DNA of 17,987 nucleotides from JBBSHJ01 sp038253135 (lineage in GTDB: Bacteria; Actinomycetota; Actinomycetes; Mycobacteriales; QHCD01). The number at the start of each line of letters is the position of its first letter. Position 1 is the first letter of the stretch. Positions 14,930 to 17,987 of the stretch are shown here, one piece after another. The stretch is from positions 1 to 17,987 of the forward strand of contig JBBSHJ010000065.1 of assembly GCA_038253135.1 (NCBI GenBank). Reading direction: 5' to 3'. The notes under the pieces were generated by a model. That model did no database searches. It was not told the origin of the DNA and saw only the letters and a program-made list of their open reading frames with translations. The translations under genes and the position numbers were made by a program.

Positions 14930-15903
14930 TGCCCAAGTCCACGATCGCGAGAGCCCTCAACGAGGGCCTGCGCAAGGCGATGGAGAAGGACAGCAAGGTC
15001 CTGATCATGGGTGAGGACGTCGGCAAGCTCGGTGGGGTCTTCCGGGTTACCGACGGCCTGCAGAAGGACTTCGGCGAGGATCGCGTCATCGACACCCCGC
15101 TGGCGGAGTCCGGCATCATCGGGACCGCCGTCGGGCTGGCCATGCGCGGATTCCGGCCGGTGTGTGAGATCCAGTTCGACGGCTTTGTCTTCCCGGCCTA
15201 TGACCAGATCGTGAGCCAGGTAGCAAAGTTTCATTACCGCTCGCAGGGCAAGGTCTCTCTGCCGATCACGATCCGGATCCCCTTCGGCGGCGGCATCGGC
15301 GCCGTCGAGCACCACAGCGAGTCTCCCGAGGCGCTGTTCTGCCACATCGCCGGTCTCAAGGTGGTCGCCTGCTCGTCGGCGAACGACGCGTATTCAATGA
15401 TCCAGCAGTCGATCGCCAGTGATGACCCGGTGATCTTCTTCGAGCCCAAGCGCCGCTACTGGGAAAAGGCCGACTTCGACCCGGCCGCCGGGGCACCGCC
15501 GCTGCATCGGGCCCGCGTCGTGCGCCCGGGGGCGGATGTCACGATCGTGGCCTACGGCCCGATGGTGCGGACCGCGCTCGACGCGGCCGCCGCCGCCGAG
15601 ACCGAGGGGCGCAGCCTCGAGGTCATTGATCTGCGCACACTGTCACCGCTCGACATGGACGCGATCCTGGAGTCGGTACGCCGTACCCGCCGGCTCGTCG
15701 TGGTGCACGAGGCGCCCGGCAACGGCGGCCTCGGCGGGGAGATCGCCGCGCGCGTGACGGAGTCGGAGTTCTACCGGCTCGAGGCTCCGGTGCTGCGGGT
15801 GGCCGGCTTCGACACGCCCTACCCGGGCTCGCAGCTCGAGGACAATTACCTGCCCGACCTCGACCGGGTGCTCGACGCCGTCGACCGCTCCCTGGACTAC
15901 TGA
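14929..15903 (+). CDS. bkdB: Branched-chain 2-oxoacid dehydrogenase E1 component, beta subunit
   Basis: The partner of E1 alpha in the alpha2-beta2 decarboxylase. The 324 residues cover the complete pyrimidine-binding and transketolase C-terminal domains. MGEDVGKLGGVFRVTDGL (27-44) and DTPLAESGIIG carry the conserved acidic residue that activates ThDP. CEIQFDGFVFPAYDQIV and IFFEPKRRYW are close to the branched-chain E1 beta pattern. HHSESPEALF supplies conserved active-site histidines, and VIDLRTLSPLD and HEAPGNGGLGGEI belong to the C-terminal domain. ATG at 14929 shares its A with the TGA of the alpha gene; GTG at 14926 would add one residue. No independent ribosome site is clear, so coupled translation is expected. 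The last codons lie in a 14-bp tandem repeat. Confidence 0.93.
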   Translation: MPKSTIARALNEGLRKAMEKDSKVLIMGEDVGKLGGVFRVTDGLQKDFGEDRVIDTPLAESGIIGTAVGLAMRGFRPVCEIQFDGFVFPAYDQIVSQVAKFHYRSQGKVSLPITIRIPFGGGIGAVEHHSESPEALFCHIAGLKVVACSSANDAYSMIQQSIASDDPVIFFEPKRRYWEKADFDPAAGAPPLHRARVVRPGADVTIVAYGPMVRTALDAAAAAETEGRSLEVIDLRTLSPLDMDAILESVRRTRRLVVVHEAPGNGGLGGEIAARVTESEFYRLEAPVLRVAGFDTPYPGSQLEDNYLPDLDRVLDAVDRSLDY

Positions 15904-15948
15904 TAGTGGACGACTGACACCGGACTACGGATGCGGGACTACTGACAC
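15893..15948 (+). repeat. 14-bp tandem repeat, four units, spanning the E1 beta stop codon
   Basis: Four consecutive 14-base units start at 15893, 15907, 15921 and 15935: TGGACTACTGATAG, TGGACGACTGACAC, CGGACTACGGATGC and GGGACTACTGACAC. They share the core GGAC[TG]AC[TG]GA. Units two and four are the most alike. The first unit encodes the last residues and the stop of E1 beta; the other three fill the gap to the E2 ribosome site (AGGGAG, 15959-15964). Duplication of the end of the gene by slippage is the simplest origin. Confidence 0.8.
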
Positions 15949-15971
15949 CGCTTGACGCAGGGAGACGCGCA

Positions 15972-17345
15972 GTGCCGCAACTCAAGCAGTTCCTGCTGCC
16001 GGACATCGGCGAGGGCCTGACCGAGGGTGAGATCGTCACCTGGATGGTCAAACCAGGTGACGTGGTGACCGACGGCCAGCCGATCGTCGAGGTCGAGACC
16101 GCGAAGGTGACGGTCGAGTTGCCCTGCCCGTTCGACGGCGTGGTCGCCGAGTTGCACGCTCGGGTCGGCGAGACCGTCGAGGTCGGTGCACCGATCGTGA
16201 CCATCCGGCTCGATGCGGCCGACGAGCCGACGCCGGTCGACGCGCCTGCGCCGGCGGTCGACGGCCCGGGTACGACGCCCCCCAGCGCGTACGACGCCAT
16301 GGTGCCCGAGCTGCCTCATGCGGACGGCGATGGACCCGAGGACGTGATGCTGGTCGGGCGCGGCCCCAAGACCGGGGCGCGGGCGCGCCGAGCGCGGCGG
16401 CGACCCGAGGTGGCCTCGGGCACGACTTCCGAAGCGATACCGGATGCGGTCTCCCCCACGGTTGGACTTGCAGTTCTGGCGAAACCTCCCGTTCGTAAGC
16501 TGGCTAAAGATCTCGGCGTCGACCTGGGTGCCGTGACCGGATCGGGCGACGGCGGGATCATCACGCGCGCGGACGTCGAGTCGGCCGCGAGCCGGTCCAC
16601 GCCGGAACGCATCGGTGCGGCATCCCCAGCCGCGTTCGGGCCGGACCGCGAGGCCCGCATTCCGATCAAGGGATTGCGCAAACACACCGCTGCGGCGATG
16701 GTGCAGAGCGCGTTCACCGCCCCGCACGTGTCGGAATTCCTCAGCCTCGACATCACACCGACGATGGAATTGCGCGAGCGCGTTGCCGAATTGACGGATT
16801 TTGCCGGCGTGCGGGTCAGTCCATTGCTTTTCGTCGCCCGCGCAGTGCTGATCGCCTGTCGCCGGCACCCGATGATGAATTCCACGTGGGATGAGAAGCG
16901 CGGCGAGATCGTGGTGAAGGACTACGTCAATCTCGGCATCGCCACGGCGACCGACCGCGGTCTCATCGTGCCCAACATCAAGGATGCGGGGCGGCTGACG
17001 TTGCGCGAGCTCGCCGCGGCGCTGGGCGCGCTGACCGCGGCCGCTCGCGCCGGATCGGTGACCGCCGCCGACCTCGCCGGCGGCACGATCTCGATCACCA
17101 ACGTCGGCATCTACGGGGTCGACACCGGTACGCCCATCCTGCCGCCCGGCGAGACGGCGATCCTGGCTCTGGGCGCGGTCCGCGACCGGCCGTGGGTGGT
17201 TGACGGTGCGGTCGTGCCGCGGAAGGTGACCACACTCGCGCTGTCCTTCGATCATCGGATCGTGGACGGCCAGCTGGGCTCGCAGTTCCTCGCCGATATC
17301 GGCGCGATGCTGAGCGATCCGGGCACCGCGCTCGCCTGGTCATAG
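15972..17345 (+). CDS. bkdC: Branched-chain 2-oxoacid dehydrogenase E2 component (dihydrolipoyl acyltransferase)
   Basis: The core of the complex; it carries the acyl group on lipoyl-lysine and transfers it to CoA. The 457 residues show one N-terminal lipoyl domain (3-80) with the lipoylated lysine K45 in VETAKVTVE. An Ala/Pro/Asp-rich linker follows (81-165) with a basic patch GARARRARRR (135-144). The E1/E3-binding domain is at about 170-205 (PPVRKLAKDLGVDL then GSGDGGIITRADVE). The catalytic domain (228-457) ends with the active-site motif SFDHRIVDG, H428 and D432. The start is GTG at 15972 with AGGGAG seven bases upstream. The C-terminal domain is complete. The operon contains no E3 gene, so lipoamide dehydrogenase must be supplied from elsewhere. 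Confidence 0.94.
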   Translation: MPQLKQFLLPDIGEGLTEGEIVTWMVKPGDVVTDGQPIVEVETAKVTVELPCPFDGVVAELHARVGETVEVGAPIVTIRLDAADEPTPVDAPAPAVDGPGTTPPSAYDAMVPELPHADGDGPEDVMLVGRGPKTGARARRARRRPEVASGTTSEAIPDAVSPTVGLAVLAKPPVRKLAKDLGVDLGAVTGSGDGGIITRADVESAASRSTPERIGAASPAAFGPDREARIPIKGLRKHTAAAMVQSAFTAPHVSEFLSLDITPTMELRERVAELTDFAGVRVSPLLFVARAVLIACRRHPMMNSTWDEKRGEIVVKDYVNLGIATATDRGLIVPNIKDAGRLTLRELAAALGALTAAARAGSVTAADLAGGTISITNVGIYGVDTGTPILPPGETAILALGAVRDRPWVVDGAVVPRKVTTLALSFDHRIVDGQLGSQFLADIGAMLSDPGTALAWS

Positions 17346-17369
17346 CCAGCAGTATCGTCGACGCGGTCG

Positions 17370-17471
17370 ATCTCCCGATGGCCACGTCGACAATGGCTGG
17401 CTGTCGGGCGTCTCATCACCGGGCTCTACGCCGTACGCAATCCCGAGAAGCTGTCGCATATGGAGCGGTAG
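17370..17471 (+). pseudogene. C-terminal remnant of an ECF41/SigJ-like sigma factor gene
   Basis: From 17409 the frame reads RLITGLYAVRNPEKLSHMER and stops with TAG at 17469-17471. This resembles the extreme C-terminus of ECF41-type sigma factors, whose SnoaL-like extension ends in an NPDK[LV]-type motif. The same frame upstream (17370-17408) reads ISRWPRRQWLAVG, which is poor for that family; another frame gives VDNGWLSG, so a frameshift near 17405 is possible. No start or sigma region 2/4 is found between here and the E2 gene. The piece is too short for certainty, but an isolated family tail in an otherwise empty gap points to gene decay. Confidence 0.5.
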
Positions 17472-17696
17472 ACCACCCTGCGCCGCTGAGTCCGGGGCCG
17501 CGCGGAAACGAACAACAGAACCGGAATCTCCACCTGCACGTCGCTGGTGACGACGGCGTACCAAGGTTTTGTCTCACAATGTTGATCCGACTCGGTCAGA
17601 CCGCCTGGAGTGGACGGCCGTTTCGAAAATGGGGTTGTCAGGAACTGACGGTGCGTCGGTAACGCAATGTCGCGGCGGTGGGCCTTAAGGGATGTG
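17472..17696. other. Gap upstream of the ECF sigma gene, candidate promoter only
   Basis: Together with the sigma remnant this fills a gap of about 350 bp after the E2 gene; base composition is less GC-rich than in the genes. No coding sequence is convincing on either strand. TTGTCA (17635-17640) and TAACGC (17660-17665) are 19 bp apart and 31 bp before the sigma start, so they could be its promoter, though the spacing is long and the -10 box weak. Confidence 0.35.
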
Positions 17697-17987
17697 GTGG
17701 ACACCAGTTTTCGTGAGCTGGCCGCCCGGGCTGTGGCGGGGGATGCGGTCGCCCGGGATTCTCTGCTGGCGGCCTCCAGGCCGGCAGCACGGGCTATGGC
17801 GCGCCGGCTGGTCGACGATCCGCACGAGGTCGATGACGTGGTGCAGGAGACGTTGCTGGACGTCTACCAGTCGATCTCGGCTTTGCGGGAACCCGCGGCG
17901 TATCGGGCGTGGCTGGGCCTGGTGGTCCGCAAGCACGCCGAGCGGCACCGGCGGCGGCTGCGGCCGACCATGCTGCTCGACCGGGTC
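17697..17987 (+). CDS. ECF-type RNA polymerase sigma factor (3' end beyond right edge)
   Basis: The 97 visible residues form most of sigma region 2. The N-terminus reads FRELAARAVAGDAVARDSLL, followed by ARAMARRLVDDPHEVDDVVQ, the core-polymerase-binding helix with the usual D-x-x-DVVQ-E-T-L pattern. Region 2.3/2.4 follows: SALREPAAYRAWLGLVVRK and a basic HAERHRRRLRP stretch for -10 recognition. Region 4 and any C-terminal domain lie outside the window. The start is GTG at 17697 with AAGGG (17687-17691) five bases before it; GTG at 17694 is possible but crowds the ribosome site. An ATG at 17692 is in another frame. Which genes it controls, and whether an anti-sigma factor follows, cannot be seen. 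A decayed ECF41-like tail lies just upstream. Confidence 0.85.
   Translation, partial: MDTSFRELAARAVAGDAVARDSLLAASRPAARAMARRLVDDPHEVDDVVQETLLDVYQSISALREPAAYRAWLGLVVRKHAERHRRRLRPTMLLDRV

Noticed and set aside
15939..17255. Minus-strand open frame of 438 codons
   Set aside because: It is antisense to the well-conserved E2 gene and matches no family.
17378..17704. Open frames on both strands in the gap after the E2 gene
   Set aside because: No family resemblance, no ribosome site and mixed composition; only the short sigma-factor tail in a third frame is recognisable.

Overview
The window is very GC-rich and shows typical actinobacterial traits: many GTG starts, strong G/C bias at third codon positions, long antisense shadow ORFs, and families common in Streptomyces, Micromonosporaceae and Frankia relatives. 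The frequent word GTACGCC/CGTACG suggests a Micromonosporaceae-like genome, but this is an impression and not a test. No rRNA, tRNA, CRISPR array, intact insertion sequence or phage gene was seen.

Layout. (1) 1-1716, minus strand: a MerR-type regulator cut by the left edge, coupled to a small cysteine-containing protein behind a MerR-style promoter that looks autoregulated and leaderless; then a TetR regulator. (2) 1883-5093: msrA (methionine sulfoxide reductase) divergent from the TetR gene, a convergent AI-2E/PerM-type membrane protein whose stop codon overlaps that of msrA, and a divergent Ca2+/H+ antiporter. (3) 5094-6013: a gene graveyard with the C-terminal half of a VOC/glyoxalase-fold gene, the 3' end of a dipeptide-ABC ATPase gene with an internal frameshift, and the 5' end of an unrelated P-loop kinase gene fused to it. 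(4) 6206-9340: a D-aminopeptidase of the DppA/M55 family, a long inverted repeat, then a D-2-hydroxyacid dehydrogenase directly abutting a P-loop sulfotransferase-like gene. (5) 9789-13437: two overlapping genes for a heterodimeric ABC exporter. (6) 13438-17345: a branched-chain 2-oxoacid dehydrogenase operon (E1 alpha, E1 beta, E2) behind a leader with four consecutive hairpins, and with a 14-bp tandem repeat at the E1 beta/E2 junction. (7) 17346-17987: the tail of a broken ECF41-like sigma gene, then the start of an intact ECF-like sigma gene cut by the right edge.

How genes work together. E1 alpha, E1 beta and E2 should form one complex that makes branched acyl-CoA; E3 (lipoamide dehydrogenase) is not in the window. 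The two ABC half-transporters should form one exporter of unknown substrate. DppA and the decayed dipeptide ATPase are probably remains of one dipeptide uptake/processing locus. The MerR pair is probably one sensory unit.

The most interesting unexplained items are the structured bkd leader, the 14-bp tandem array, the chimeric pseudogene, the MerR/small cysteine protein unit and the hydroxyacid dehydrogenase/sulfotransferase pair. No clearly new multi-gene system can be claimed from sequence alone.
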